64,000 bases of DNA from Gigaspora rosea (GCA_003550325.1 QKWP01000266.1:144863-208862); one strand, 5' to 3'. Shown: positions 1 to 11,800, counted from the first letter of the stretch. The notes: a model not told the origin generated them from the letters alone. Translations and numbers: made by a program.

Positions 1-78
1 AATCTTAATAAAATTTTAAGTAATTTTAATTTAAAAAAATGTCCAAGATGTTCACAAAATGTCCAATATACTTTACTG
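1..78. mobile_element. Right end of an hAT-like MITE (left end outside window)
   Basis: The reverse complement starts CAGTAAAGTATATTGGACA and then runs through GGACATTTTT, AAATTAAAATTACTT and AAATTTTATTAA. This closely matches the first ~70 bases of the complete hAT-like MITE at 16262-16512 (CAGTGTTGTACATGGGACA...). The inferred boundary is base 78; an 8-bp duplication, if present, would be 79-86. The partner end is not in the window, so the duplication cannot be checked. Confidence 0.6.
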
Positions 79-418
79 CCTAACGGTAGTGATATATATT
101 ACATAATATTATTTTACTATACTCCCTACCCCCTTCTCTCTATATAAGAGCAATTTAATTTGCTATTATGAACTTCTATATTTAATACAGTGCAGGACAT
201 CTAAGTCTAAAGTCATGTAACTTGTTCCATTTTTAAAAATTTATAATCAAATTTGATGTTTTTTTGAAATCCTGTATTTTGATTAGAAAAAATAATTTTT
301 AAAATTAATTTTAAAATATTTTAAAATTAACCAATAGCAGTGAGCCAAAACACGTGATTTGTTACATTTTGAGATAATTTTCTGTATCATATAAAAATAG
401 CACACTTTTAAACTCATA
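79..418. other. AT-rich intergenic stretch, no gene seen
   Basis: Lies between the MITE end and the TIR element. It holds a short pyrimidine-rich patch (about 122-140) and homopolymeric T/A tracts. I see no coding potential, no RNA gene and no convincing repeat here. Confidence 0.5.
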
Positions 419-1683
419 CACAGTGGCCTACCATATTATTATGGACTGTTTTTGGTGGTCATCACTCAAAATCGGGCAAGTAAATGCAGTACGAAATTTT
501 TTTTATGTGTCCCATAGATTGCACAGTACTATATATCAAAATTTTACGTGATTTTATTCAGTTGCAAAGAAGTTATGCAAAAAAAACCAAATTTGCGATT
601 TTCTTAAATGTACGAAAACTCAAATTTGATCTTTTTTTTTTATATATCTTTTTTTTAATAAAAATTTAATGCTAAATACATTTTATTATTTTTTAGGTTC
701 TCCTCTAACCCTAATCAAAGTGGTATTATGATCTGACAAAAACAAGCCCACCTCATATAACGCCCAACTATACGACCCAAAATCTGATATTCCATTCCTT
801 GTGCACATATGGTTCATGCTAAAAATCTGACAAGACGTCCCCCAAAAGAGATGATTGTGGTATTACTAAGTTACAAGATATGTTTAGAGCTCCAAAACAT
901 CCAGTTTTCATTAGCACGATGACTACTCAGATATTGGTAAATGGAATGGCAGGCGATACATAATTCGATGCAATGCACGAACAACACTTTCAGGTTTTTT
1001 TTTATTTTTACACTATTTTTGGTATGGAAAATAATCTGAAAAAGTTTTAGGCGGTGGTTTTTTGGGGTGGCTAGACTTTAGACTAGCACGATCTGTGAAG
1101 GTGGGCGATCTTTAAATGTCTGGGCCCTTTTTTTTTGCTTTTTTCTACCTCTAAGACATCTGACTCTTTATTATATCCTGTGTAGCAAACTTTTCATATC
1201 AAATAGCGGCTGCACTAGAGATACCCAAATCTCGCCTCAGGTAGCTATAGATAATAAAGTTTTTTTTAGTCAAGTTTTCTATCGTCCTTCACTTTATGAG
1301 AAAAAAAGGAAAGTCTTGCCTTTTTGTCATTTGTGCCCGATCTGTCATACAAATGTACCTTTTTTGTATTGCATAACATTTTTCAGGTATTGAACAGTAT
1401 TTGAGCGCAATTTGAAACAATTTGAACAAAATTCGATTTTTTAGCGATTTTTTTTTAAAAAAAATCAAAAAATTCAGAAAATCGTTTTTGTACAAATCCA
1501 AAAATGGTACTTTGTACTTTCTTTTTCCTAACTTCTGCCTGATGCAATGAAACCGTATGAAATTTTAGTATGTTTTACTGTGAGATCAGCAGGTCACATG
1601 ACCCAAATTTCGTGCTGTGTTTACTTACTCGATTTTAAGCAATGGCCGCCCAAAAGTGTCCATAATAATATGGTAGGCCAATG
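419..1683. mobile_element. 1.27 kb TIR transposon, Tc1/mariner-like, copy A1
   Basis: The left end (from 419/421, CAGTGGCCTACCATATTATT) matches the reverse complement of the right end (CATTGGCCTACCATATTATT at 1683 inward). The match continues through GGAC-T-TTTGGGCGG and the CTCAAAATCGGGCAAGTAA block. Both ends abut TA (417-418 and 1684-1685), the target duplication of Tc1/mariner elements. The size is that of a mariner, but the interior has no long ORF, so this is a decayed or non-autonomous copy. Copy A2 at 22088-23708 shares the TIRs and interior blocks such as AACAAGCCCAC and AGCAATTTGAA-like tracts, and has nearly the same length once its nested MITE is removed. Superfamily assignment is inference from TA plus size. 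Confidence 0.75.
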
Positions 1684-1685
1684 TA

Positions 1686-2870
1686 TATTAAAAATATATA
1701 ATAAGTTTTAAAACATTAGAGCTGCTAAGTTGTAGCAAAGTAAATTAATTAAACTACAAAATAGAGGCAGGACCCCAAAGAACTCTGATATAACTCAGAA
1801 GTTACTAAAAAGAAAATTTTGTATAGAAATTCATTAAGCATTGCATTTTTATGTATAAATTTTTAAATTTTGGCCTATTTTATATGCCTATTTGGCTGAT
1901 ATTATACAAACTCAGATCTAAGTTGTTGCAGAGTTCTTTGTAGTCCTATAGCAGCCCATTTTTTGATATTATTTTTAGGAATCTATTATATAGTGCACTC
2001 AGTGCACCCTTGGGTAACCTAAAGTGTTCTGCAGATCTGATCTGAGAACCCGGATCCGATCTGGATCTGGTGGTCGGATCAGATCCGGATCCACAATTTA
2101 TAGGATTTGCTGAATTTGGATCCAAATAAGGATCTGATCCGAAGGATCCCTTTGGATCCATTCATGCTAATTAGCTGAATTTAGTAGATTCAGATTGATT
2201 AGTTTTTACAGGTATGTATAGACGAAAATAGATACTGTTGTAATTTTTTTAAAATGTAACCGCTGTTTATAATGCTACAGAAGACTCTTCACGAACGAAG
2301 CTTTTTGTATATTTCTATGATTCACATACTTGGGTATATCTCACTTAGAGACGATTCTTTAAGCAAGGTAATTTGTAATAAATATGTATTAAAGCTTCTG
2401 ACTCACAGAGCGTAACTAATTATTTGAGAAAAGAGCTTAAGTAATATATAACTTTATAATAATAATAATAAATTAAATAGGAAAAAATATTGGTAAGTTG
2501 TTTTAAATTTCGGGATCTTGAAATTAATAAGTCCAATGAGATTTGTTAGTGTATTTAAGAATGCAATAAAAACTTATATTTTATTATTTTTTTTCAAGTA
2601 ATAAATAGGTTCGACTTTATTCATTTTGTGGTATATATATAAGATAGCTTTATAATGTATTAGAGAGATTATGATTCTATCATTTGATGTTTATAAAATT
2701 TTATTGTTATAATTTTAAATGACAATGAGCTTATTATAATTTTTCTATAATTAAATAGTGTTAAACCGGGTTGGTTTATTTTTAATATTGATTTGTCGTG
2801 CATTGTGTCAATTCAGAGTTTTTAGTTATCGTACACATTAAAAACCTTAATAATGTTATGAATCTTAATG
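1686..2870. repeat. Intergenic DNA with GGATCC/GGATCTG low-complexity patch
   Basis: Positions 2040-2160 consist of overlapping GGATC-type words (GGATCCGATCTGGATCTG, GGATCAGATCCGGATCC). A similar patch lies at 3375-3480. A near-palindromic GTGCACTCAGTGCAC at 1992-2007 has a counterpart at 3720-3745. The ORFs that cross these patches encode only D/P/S/G low-complexity peptides and are not credible genes. The rest is AT-rich with nothing recognisable. Confidence 0.55.
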
Positions 2871-2875
2871 ATTTA

Positions 2876-2946
2876 TCTCTTAGACTGTTAAGATTCTTAA
2901 TGGTCTATTTTGGACTTTTAAGAAGCTTAATAGTCTAAGAGATAGA
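2876..2946. repeat. Imperfect hairpin
   Basis: ATCTCTTAGACTGTTAAGAT on the left pairs with the reverse complement of the right side (ATCTCTTAGACTATTAAGCT), giving an imperfect stem around a short loop. It also contains the AAGATTCTTAA core that recurs in the palindromic arrays of 43.8-45.8 kb and 52.9-58.2 kb. It is probably a fragment of a foldback repeat. Confidence 0.55.
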
Positions 2947-2979
2947 AAGGATCTTTAATGGTCCAAAAGATAGACTAAG

Positions 2980-3261
2980 AGTGCTCTCAAGTATCTCTCT
3001 CAATGTGATTTGCTAGTTATAGAGATCGTACACAAGTACTACTATTAATTGAAGTAAGCCTTATAGTAATTTTGCCAAAGTTTATTTTGCGAAATGCAGA
3101 TATTAAATTTTAGCCAATCAACACAACTCTATAATAAAAAAAGATGGTCTCTGACCATCTTTTTTTTTGATCACGATAATGAACTTGCTTGACCGAATAA
3201 TTTATTTTCCACTAATTAAAAATTGTGCACCGACCTATTAATTTAGATGCTTGAGAGCACC
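2980..3261. mobile_element. 282 bp MITE with AGTGCTCTCAAG ends
   Basis: The ends are AGTGCTCTCAAGTATCT on the left and, read inward from the right, GGTGCTCTCAAGCATCTA. CTAAG occurs immediately outside both ends (2975-2979 and 3262-3266). This fits a short target duplication, although a TA duplication one or two bases further out is also possible. No ORF. Near its right side is a perfect short hairpin (see 3133-3168). Confidence 0.65.
3133..3168. repeat. Perfect A/T-flanked hairpin inside the MITE
   Basis: The sequence reads AAAAAAAGATGGTC, then TCT, then GACCATCTTTTTTT, i.e. a 14-bp perfect stem with a 3-nt loop. It lies inside the 2980-3261 MITE. No function can be assigned. Confidence 0.75.
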
Positions 3262-3599
3262 CTAAGAATCATATCAATATGATTTATTATCATTTGTCGC
3301 AAAATTTTTTTCCAACCCAATATGGTTACACATAGTATCAGCCAATCATATCATGCTAGTTGTGTAACTATATCAGATCCGGATCTGGAACCAGATCTTT
3401 CTTATTCGGATCTGAATCTGGACTTGGATCCGATTCAGTTTTCGAATCGGGTCCAGATCTTTAAAAATATCTGTCTGATCCAATCCATGCGGAACACTAG
3501 TAACTCCTGTCATGTTATTAAGCAAAAATACTTATCTTGCAATTTTACTAGAGTAGCCCCTGTTTTGTTACTAAGCACAAATGCTCTTCTCGCAATTTT

Positions 3600-3675
3600 A
3601 CTCTAAGCCCAACCCTAACCCCAACCCTAATTCTAATTTTAACTATAACCCTAACCCTAATTCTAATCTTTAACT
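3600..3675. repeat. Degenerate CCCTAA (telomere-like) tract
   Basis: Several CCCTAA/CCCCAA/TTCTAA words occur in tandem between 3606 and 3670. They are interrupted and embedded in ordinary sequence with TEs on both sides. I therefore read this as an interstitial, TE-associated telomere-like minisatellite rather than a chromosome end. Similar short tracts occur at about 8570-8590 and 47340-47525. Confidence 0.6.
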
Positions 3676-3898
3676 TTTATTATACTATTAAAGCTACTAG
3701 AAATACTAAATTTATAGGAGTGCACTGAGTGCACTGGTGCACCGTTTAGATTTTTTTTATTTTTATATTAAATGCTATTTGCTTTTAAAGTTTAGAAAGC
3801 CTTTAGGTATCCCACACTATATAAGATATTAGAAATCCCCTCCTCCTAAAATATTATGTAATATAATATCTGTCACTACTCTAAACTATTGCTATATT

Positions 3899-4377
3899 TT
3901 TACAAGCGACTATAGCCTTCAATATAGTACTTGCAACACAGCATACAGCGACAGAGATCTTATAAGGGTCAGAGAAAATATGAAGCAGTGTGGAAGTGGA
4001 ATATTACTTCACTAGAGCGGTTTATTAAATGGCAAAAGTATATTTATTTGGCAAAGATATATTTTATTTATTTAGATAATAATAATCAAGAAATATCTAT
4101 TTAAGTGTTAGAGGGAGGAGAAGGAGAATCTAAGTCTAAACTAAAAAGCTATTGTGCAGAAGGTCAGAAAGCTAGGGTTTATATATCTTTTAAGCGAGTA
4201 ATAAAATAATACAATAATATAAAGATAATAATTATAAACTATAAAACTGTAAAACTGTAAAACTGTAAAACTGTAAAGCTGTAAACCTGTAAAACTGTAA
4301 AACTGTAAAACTATAAAACTGTAAAACTGTAAAACTCCACTTTACTCTGTATCTAACAAGAAACCTATTCTATAACA
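3899..4377 (-). repeat. 3' LTR of the Ty3-like element
   Basis: Matches 18430-18924 over its whole length: CTATAGCCTTCAATATAGT, ATCTTATAAGGGT, TTATTTAGATAATAATAATC, and a terminal ACAAGAAACCTATTCTATAACA. The outermost TG appears lost (plus strand starts TTTACAAGC). It carries its own TGTAAAACTG tandem run at about 4244-4334. Confidence 0.92.
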
Positions 4378-4393
4378 TTTCTGTCCCCTTTAA
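4378..4393 (-). other. Polypurine tract of the LTR element
   Basis: Directly next to the 3' LTR the minus strand reads TTAAAGGGGACAGAAA, a purine run in the correct place to prime plus-strand DNA synthesis. Confidence 0.75.
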
Positions 4394-4541
4394 GAACAAA
4401 CTCTGTGAGTTCTCGGATCTAATAACTTTTCAAACTTATCAGTCATTAACCGAGTTAAATTGTTTCGAAAAATATACTGTGTTCGATAAAGCAAAGAGGG
4501 GTCTCGGTGTTGGAAAAGTTGAAATGTCCATTTTGCTTCTT

Positions 4542-4910
4542 TCATAAATTATAGGCTCTTCTTTTTCCAAGAGAGACTTTAAAAAGGTTCTTCATTTCCT
4601 TAAGGGCTTTGGAATTATCTTGAAATTTCTTTAAAAGTTGTCCCAAGTAATAACAAGTTTCGAGAGCCCTAACTTGTTTTTCTCTCTGGCTTCCACGAAT
4701 CTTTTGACTAAATCGGTTGCTAATTTCATTAGCTTGGTCTTTCCATGTGAAAGTTAAAAGAAGTTCTGCTCGAAAAGGAGTATTTGGTTGTTCTTCATTT
4801 AAGTCATTCATCATTGCAGCCATGGTTATTTCTGATCTTGAGTCTGGGTCAGCATCATTAATTTCTGTGGGGTTAACTGGTTCAAGTGTGAAAGTTTCTT
4901 CATCGTTCAC
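4542..4910 (-). CDS. Post-integrase 3' ORF of the LTR element (122 aa)
   Basis: The only sizeable uninterrupted reading frame of the element. It is acidic at the N-terminus (MNDEETFTLEPVNPTEIND) and then basic/helical (RFSQKIRGSQREKQVRALET, CYYLGQLLKKF, LGKRRAYNL). It lies between integrase and the 3' LTR. I recognise no domain. The conservation of an open frame in an otherwise decayed element could be chance or a late-acting accessory product. It could equally be the 3' end of a spliced or longer ORF. Confidence 0.45.
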   Translation of the reverse strand: MNDEETFTLEPVNPTEINDADPDSRSEITMAAMMNDLNEEQPNTPFRAELLLTFTWKDQANEISNRFSQKIRGSQREKQVRALETCYYLGQLLKKFQDNSKALKEMKNLFKVSLGKRRAYNL

Positions 4911-4939
4911 TATTTCTGATTCATTATCTTCAGAATAAT

Positions 4940-6290
4940 TCTGGGTTTATTCTATACTTTCTGTGGGAAACTGTAAAGAAAGCAAAATATCATTCCCATT
5001 GGTTACTATAACCAAATTTTCTGTAATAACAAGACCATTATGTTATGCTAAGGGGTCTTGATTCCATTGTTTCATTAGTTCTATAAGCGCAGTTAAGGTT
5101 GGAGTTGAAGTGTAGGGGTTTCCATTTAGAAATGTAAAGTTTTGTTTCAAAAAGGAAAAAGGAGAAGTATTTTTAGAAATCGCAATATTGGAATAAAGGT
5201 GGCTAATCTAAATAAAAATATGGTTGTACATATTAAACTAAAAGGTAAAAGCATGGGAGACATTCAAACCCGATAATTTCTGGGATCTATGTTACACAAG
5301 TATTTATACAGAATTGTAGTCTAAAACCAGAATTTTCGGGTATAAGCAAACCTAAAAAAAAAATCAATCATGTAATACTTTACTAATAAAATAGCTTTGT
5401 AGGGAACGTCTTTTCAATAAACTCAAGTTGCATCATTTGCATTACGCTGCATCACAGTAGTTATAGTGAAGGTTGAAGTACTATCTACCGTATAGTAAGA
5501 GGTAATAAAAGTATATTGTACTGCTCACCTCACAAAGTTCAACGTTGTTTTTTGTATTTTTATTTGTTTTTTAGTTATAATATTAACTTGTTAGCTTTTA
5601 TTTTCAAATTTTGTAGACTCTTCTTAAAGTTATAATGGTTCTTAAAAGATATTTAACATAATAGAAGTTATTTAATATATACAATAGTATAGTTTTATTA
5701 ATTACATGGGTTTTTAAGAAAAACTATTAAGGGACGTGTAACTTGTTATCAAAACCTTTTAAATAAAGTTTTTAAAACTGTAAAATTGCTATTAGTGCGT
5801 GAATTAATAGTTGGATTCTTTTACAACGTAGGTTATTTTATTTTGAAGAAAATTTTAATATAAGAATAAAGCCCGTTGATTGTTTAACGATTATCTATCT
5901 GTTTTGACAAAAATGATATCACGTGTTAAAAAAGCCAGTTTATTATTGGTTAACTACCTTATAATAATCCCTGTGTTTTTCCGAAAAATGAGAAAGTCCC
6001 CCATGCTAAAGGTAAATAAAAAAAATAAACTATATAATCATTTTGCAATTTCCATCATATGATTAGAAGTCCGGAACATCAATCACATGACCAAAAATCT
6101 TTTTGTAGATCAAAAATTCCGTCAAGTCAATTTGTGAGTTCTGGAGGCGTTTTTGTATTAAGATAAGCTTAGTAGAAAAGATGCGGATTCATCTGTTGGG
6201 TATATCGACAAAGTTTTAGCTCAAACTGAGCAATATTAATCGACTTTACTTAGTAGCAAAGATTCTTCTAATTCAAAAATCTGATTTTCT
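4940..6290. other. Retroelement segment without recognisable coding
   Basis: Lies between the integrase C-terminus and the 3' ORF. It has AT-rich sequence with many stops in all frames. The stretch 5200-6250 looks unlike retroelement coding DNA and may be a further degraded insertion, but I found no convincing terminal repeats. Confidence 0.4.
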
Positions 6291-7538
6291 ATGTTCTTAA
6301 ATTCTAAAAAAAAATTGTTTGTTGCACACAATACATCAAAGGGTTAAGGCTGTGTTTCTATCCATTTTAAGAATTTCTCCCTAGAAATTCTAAATGACAA
6401 TCATAGGTTGCCAATTCTGTTTCTCATAGTACTTAACAAGACGATCACTATTGTAATACTATTTTAATGTTTTTCCATCAATTGTACACAGTTTATAGGC
6501 ACCATTATTTAATTTTCTTTAACAATATATGGTCCTATTCTTTTCTCTTCAAATTTTGCAGAGCGAGAGGCTTCAATGTCTTTTTTTTGTACCCAAACTT
6601 TGACACCAATTTCAAATTTTTCTTTTTGTATTCTGGAGTCAAATCTAACTTTCTGTTTCTTTTGGAATTTAATTGTATTTTCTCTGGCAGTATTATGTTG
6701 GTATGTTAATTCTTCTATTAATTCAAAGGATCTTTGTAATATACTGTTCTCTAATGATATTTCTTTATCTGAGTTAGCTGGGTCTATGGGAATAACAGTT
6801 TCAATGGGTAGGATAGCTTGTTTACTATATACTAAGTGGAAAGGTGTAGTGGTTGCATGTCTCTTGGTCCTATATGCAAACAGTACAGCAGATATATTCA
6901 GGTCCCAATCTCAATATTTCTGTGACTTTTACAAGAGAATTGCAGAGTGTTCTATTTAATCTTTCAACCATTCTATTGGTCTGTGGATGGTAAGATGAGG
7001 AGAATATGTGTTTTATTAAAAACTTTTCACACAATATTCTAACAACCTAAATAGTGAAATTCTTTCCATTATCAGAAAGAATAATCTTGGGGACTCCATG
7101 TTTGCAAACAATTTCTTCAAAGATGAACTTAGCTAGGGTTTCTGCACTTGCATCTAATACAGCTTTAGCTTCAGGCTAGCGAGTCAGATAATCAGTTGCA
7201 ACAATAATATAACAACTGTTGTGAGCAGTTATTGGTAGAGTTCCTACTAGATCTATGCCTATTCGTTCAAAGGCTCTTCCAACTTGGATAGGGTGAAGAG
7301 GTTCTTTTCTTTTACTTTTGTCTCATTTTTGGCAGACTTTACATAAGTGAATATAATTTTGAATATTTTTGTATATTTGGTCCCAATAGTAACGTTCAGA
7401 TATCTTATATAACATGGCATCTGTTCCTAAATGTCCAGCGGTAGGATAACTATGCATCATATACAGGATAGGTTCAACTTCGGTCCATTTAATTACCCTA
7501 ATAGGTTTGTTTAAGTCTTTTCGATTCTTCTTATACAA
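6290..7538 (-). pseudogene. Integrase relic
   Basis: The HHCC zinc domain is seen in 7323-7538 (HSYPTAGHLGTDAMLYKI, then IHLCKVCQK). The catalytic core follows: IGIDLVGTLP (Asp 1), [11 protein letters not shown] (Asp 2), HPQTNRMVERLNRTLC (Glu). All three catalytic acids are retained, but three in-frame stops interrupt the core, the last shortly after KNF. The C-terminal part reads GVKVWVQKKDIEASRSAKFE, then RIGPYIVKE and DRLVKYYEKQNWQPM. The enzyme would insert the element's cDNA; the copy is dead. Confidence 0.92.
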
Positions 7539-7663
7539 TAATTTATCTTTTACTTTATAATGTCTAGATCAATTAATAATTGTCCATTTTTCATTGTCAG
7601 TTAAGTTAGAGAGGAGTATGTCTGTTTCTAAATATTCTATTAAATTTTAATATTGGTCCAAGT

Positions 7664-8008
7664 TCATGTAACAGCAGTAGTAGAGGAGTGTGTCTGGGTC
7701 AGTAATCGAGAAAGAGTATCAATATTTGAATAGATTCTTCCAGGTTTATGTACAATAGTGAAATGATAAGATTGGAGTTTTATTATCCATCGGCCTAAAC
7801 GTCCTTTTGGTTGTGAAGACTTTAACCAGTTAAGAGCAAAGTGGTCTGTAACTAGTGTAAAATAACTTGTACCAAAATATTTGTGACAATGGCCCATAAT
7901 ATAGCAGCACATTCTAATTCAGTTGCTCCATAGTTCATTTCTTTTTTTTTTAAACTTTGACTAGCATAAGCAATAGGATGTTCCTTTTTATTATTTGATA
8001 TTTAACAT
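7664..8008 (-). pseudogene. RNase H relic, C-terminal part
   Basis: Reads HPIAYASQSLKKKEMNYGAT, ELECAAIL, then VTDHFALNWLKSSQ, LGRWIIKLQSYHFTIVHKPG and NIDTLSRL. These are the usual late RNase H landmarks, including the second catalytic region and the DxLSR end. At least one frame change occurs between the first and second blocks. It is separated from its N-terminal part by the 4.2 kb insertion. Confidence 0.88.
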
Positions 8009-8499
8009 TAGCAAAAATATATATGCATAAACTTCCGCAAGTTTTTACGGTATGTAAGAAAATCATAAACTTACATAAAATTTAGCGTAATACTATGTAA
8101 GTCTTGCAATGTGTAAGAAAATCGTAAATTTACATAAAAATTTTATGTAAATTTACGATTTTCTTATGCACTGTAAAACTTGCATAGTTTTACACTAAAC
8201 CTTTTATGTAAAGCCATGCAAATAAAATTAATTAGTTCTCATAACATTCTAAGACTCAAAGGCACCCGGCACTCGATGTTATTGTTATAATCTAAAAAAA
8301 TGTTATATAAATTTTTAAAGGGTTTTATAATTTGGTACCTGCACCATGGTGCAACCTGGATGTAATCTTATTACATTTTATTCTAGTAGATATTTTAGCA
8401 ATTAATATTATAAACTATTACTGTATTATATAGTTTTTATCAGTCGTATGATTTGCTATATAACTTTTAATTAAAAGAAAATTTTTACATGTTCAAATT

Positions 8500-9545
8500 T
8501 GCTGTGCGCAACAAACACTTTCTAAATAACTAGTTCTACTACTAACTACCCAACTCTAACCTTATCTACAAAATCCTAACCCTAACACTATCGTAACAAT
8601 TACATTTATTCTAATTATTAACTACCGGTACGAACATTGTTAACTATTTTGTGAGACAAATATCAACACCAATGCAAAAATCATACAGATTCACCAAAAG
8701 CAACTTGCAAACTAGAATGTAACTACACTACTCACAATATTATAGCAACTAAAATGGTGACAACAGCAATAGTGATTACATCCTCGATAACAGAACACCA
8801 ATCACACAATAATACAGTAATACTGGTAAGAACGAAGTCATACCACCAACAAAAGCAACCAACGGTGTACTGTATTAAACACACTTCAAATAAATAACAG
8901 CACTACCAAAATAGACGGCGCGAAACTGGTACCAAAAATACTGGACTTAATCATTTAGAAAGAAACATGAAAAAATTAATCTGCAACAATAAAAAAAACA
9001 CTAGCAACACCAAAGTGAAACAAGACTAAGTCCATACAACACATAAATAATGGAGACACCTACTTGTTATAGTTACATCAATGCAAACGGTGCTAAAAGA
9101 AATGTAGAAAAAGGTAATTTGCAACAGCAAAACAAACAACATTACTAGAAGTAGAGCAAACAACAAAATCACCCAATCTAATGAATAATAGCAACACCCA
9201 CTTGTCACAGCACCACCAAACAGATGGCATTGAGACTGGCTCCAAAAGACACTGGCAACATTAGAAATACAATGACGACATCAAGCAAACGGTGAAAATT
9301 GATACCAAAAAAAAACCATTAGTAGAAGAAAATCAATGAAATCATAGCAACACAAATAATAGTTATACAAACCTATAATGGCGACTACACACAGTCTCCA
9401 CACACACAGCGAAACTGGTACGAATGATGTCTCCATTAATGACAGCTTCAGCTAGGTCAACTGCAACTAAAACTAACCAAGGTGTACTGCAACGGTTAAT
9501 TTGGAAGAGCGATAAAACAATATAGACAATAGTGCCAATTTAAAC
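8500..9545. repeat. Diverged minisatellite block inside the 4.2 kb element
   Basis: Poorly preserved repeats in which GAAACTGGTACCAAAAATAC-like words recur (8918, 9222, 9288, 9408), mixed with ACACCAATCACAC- and AACAGCAAC-type words. No reading frame. Similar texture (ACTAACACTAACCCTAA) is found in the 46131-48152 TIR element. Confidence 0.5.
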
Positions 9546-9979
9546 TCCTAATTATGAATGAGGGTATAAATAAAAGATAGATGGGTAAATAAAATTAGTA
9601 GACGGTTTATAAAGGTAGACATAAACGATATAAAGATGCAGACGCTGGTGATGCTGATATGGGGGTTGATTAGATTTAAAATGATAGATGACATGAATGA
9701 TAACAGGTAAATCAGGGTAAGTTCGACACGAAGTTCATAGGTTAACGGGGGTCACATGAACAATTTAAAAGAACTAACAAAACTAGTCACACAGAATTCA
9801 TGTTATAATAAGCCAATACAAAGTTACAAGTCAATTCAGTCCATCGAATTGAGTCTCGCAAGGTTTATTAAGATTATGAGTTGAATTCAAAAGATAAGTT
9901 TATTATTTTATTATTATATTTATTTTAGAGTGGGACGTGGAACTTATAATAACCTTTATTGATTTTGACGGGTTTATAT

Positions 9980-10130
9980 GCATTTTGTTGGATTAGAGCG
10001 TTTACGCTTTATTTTGAGCGTATACGTTCTTTTCTGAACGTATACGATCTAATTTGAATGTGGCGTGGTTGTTTACAAGTCTTGTAATCACAGTATATAC
10101 GATATTTTGAGCGTATACATTCTTGCAGGG
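9980..10130. repeat. GAGCGTATACG short repeats
   Basis: GAGCGTTTACG, GAGCGTATACGTTC, GAACGTATACG and GAGCGTATACATTC occur at ~28-base spacing, some inverted (GAACGTATACG is the partial inverse of CGTATACGTTC). No function assigned. Confidence 0.55.
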
Positions 10131-10599
10131 GTTAAGCTACCAGGCCCCATATTATTTGTATACATGACTTAAAAATATTTACAACATAAAAAAAACATAA
10201 TTTGATAAAATACCAAATATAAACCCTATATACTAATATAAAGTAACATTTGACTTTTTTAAAAAAATTGACCTGGCCGGGTTACGAGAACCAATTTTAT
10301 TTATTTGCGTGGTCTAAGTTTATGATTTTCTTATATATTGTAAAAACTTGTGAAAGTTTACACTAAATTTTTACAATTTTTTTATAAACTGTAAGAAATT
10401 GTAAATTTGCACTAAATTTTTTATATAAATATTTGAACCCTTTCGAAATATTTTAGAACCAGAAAACAAGCTAGATCAATAGATCTGTAACCTGGATCAC
10501 GCATTGGACTAATTTTTCGAAATAGTTCGAAATAGTTTGATGAAGTTCAATTCTGTGCTACAAGTTCAAATTAGATCTTTTGTTTATAATTAGATCTTC

Positions 10600-10770
10600 T
10601 ATTTTGTTTTTTCACTTTTTTGTTTTTCATTTTTTGTTTTCGTTTGTTTTTTTTGTTTTCGTTTGTTTTTTTTGTTTTCATTTGTTTTTTTTGTTTTCGT
10701 TTGTTTTTTTTGTTTTCATTTGTTTTTTTTATTTTTTTTATTTATTTTTATTTAATTTTTTTATTTTATT
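10600..10770. repeat. TTTTGTTTTCGTTTG microsatellite-like tract
   Basis: Repeated TTTTTTGTTTTCGTTTG/TTTTCATTTG units on the plus strand. The Phe-rich translations are artefacts of this tract, not proteins. Confidence 0.8.
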
Positions 10771-11800
10771 TTTATTTTGGCACTTTACAAGAAAAGCGAC
10801 CAACTTTTTGAAATCTTGCGCATGCCAGCTACGACTTCTAACACTTTTAAGAATGCAACTCTAGCAATTTCTGAATTTTAAAAAACACTTTTTTAGAGAA
10901 ATGGCCCAAGTTTTCGTAAGCGTTCGCAAGTTTTTGCAAGTTTTTGCAAGTTCTTGCAAGGTTTTACTTCATTTATTTTTTCATTTCATGGTTTTTGTAT
11001 TGGTTTTTTGGTTTATTTAAAATTTTTTTATTAATTTATTTTATTTCGGCACTTTGCAAGAAAAACAAACAACTTTCAAAACATTGCGCATACTAACTAC
11101 AACTTTCAACACTTTCAAGAACACATACCAGCAATTTCTAAATCTTCAAGAACGCTTCTTTAGAGAAATGGTTGCAAGTTTTCACAAGTTTTTGCAAGTT
11201 TTGCAAGTTCTTGCAAGGTTTTGTTTCATTTATTTTTTCATTTCGTGCTTTTTGTTTTTGTTTTTTTGGTTTATTTTTAATTTTTTTTATTAATTTATTT
11301 TATTTCAACTTTTCCAAACCTTGTGCATTCCAACTACGACTTTTGACACTTTCAAGAACACACCCCTAGCAATTTCTAAATCTTCAAGAACACTTCTTTA
11401 GAGAAATGGGTCAAGTTTTCGCAAGTTTTTGCAAGTTCTTGCAAGGTTTTCATTTTATTTATTTTTTCATTTTGTGCTTTTTGGTTTTGTTTTTTTGGTT
11501 TATTTTTAAAATTTTTTTATTAATTTATTTTATTTCGACACTTGGCGAGAAAAACAACAACTTTTTGAAACCTTGCGCATGCCAACTACGACTTTTGACA
11601 CTTTCAAAAACACACCACCAGCAATTTTTAAATTTTCAAGAATGCTTCTTTAAAGAAATATGTGCAAGTTTTCGCAAGTTTTTGCTAGTTTTTGCAAGTT
11701 TTTGCAAGGTTTCGCTTTATTTTTTTTGTTTTGTGTTTTTTGTTTTTGTTTTTTTTGGTTTATTTTAAATTTTTTTTTATTAATTTATAATATATTTAAT
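10770..11800. repeat. ~260-bp tandem repeat, four units
   Basis: Each unit has, in order, a GCACTTTGCAAGAAAAAC-type word, GCGCAT..CAACTACGACTT, ACACTTTCAAGAACAC, CTTCTTTAGAGAAATGG, CAAGTTTTTGCAAGTTCTTG and a T-rich tail ending TTATTAATTTATTTTATTTC. Units begin near 10780, 11048, 11307 and 11536. The Phe-rich ORFs here reflect the repeat, not genes. Confidence 0.85.

Noticed and set aside
2040..2160. GGATCC-rich patch as a coding D/P-repeat protein
   Set aside because: The 71-residue minus reading is pure low-complexity translation; a similar patch at 3375-3480 gives equally arbitrary peptides.
3600..3675. Chromosome end (telomere)
   Set aside because: CCCTAA words are few, degenerate and flanked by unique DNA and TEs on both sides; further similar words occur inside a TIR element.
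10580..11770. Phe-rich ORFs of 65-120 residues on the plus strand
   Set aside because: They follow TTTTGTTTTC tracts and the ~260-bp tandem repeat; the residue bias is from poly-T.
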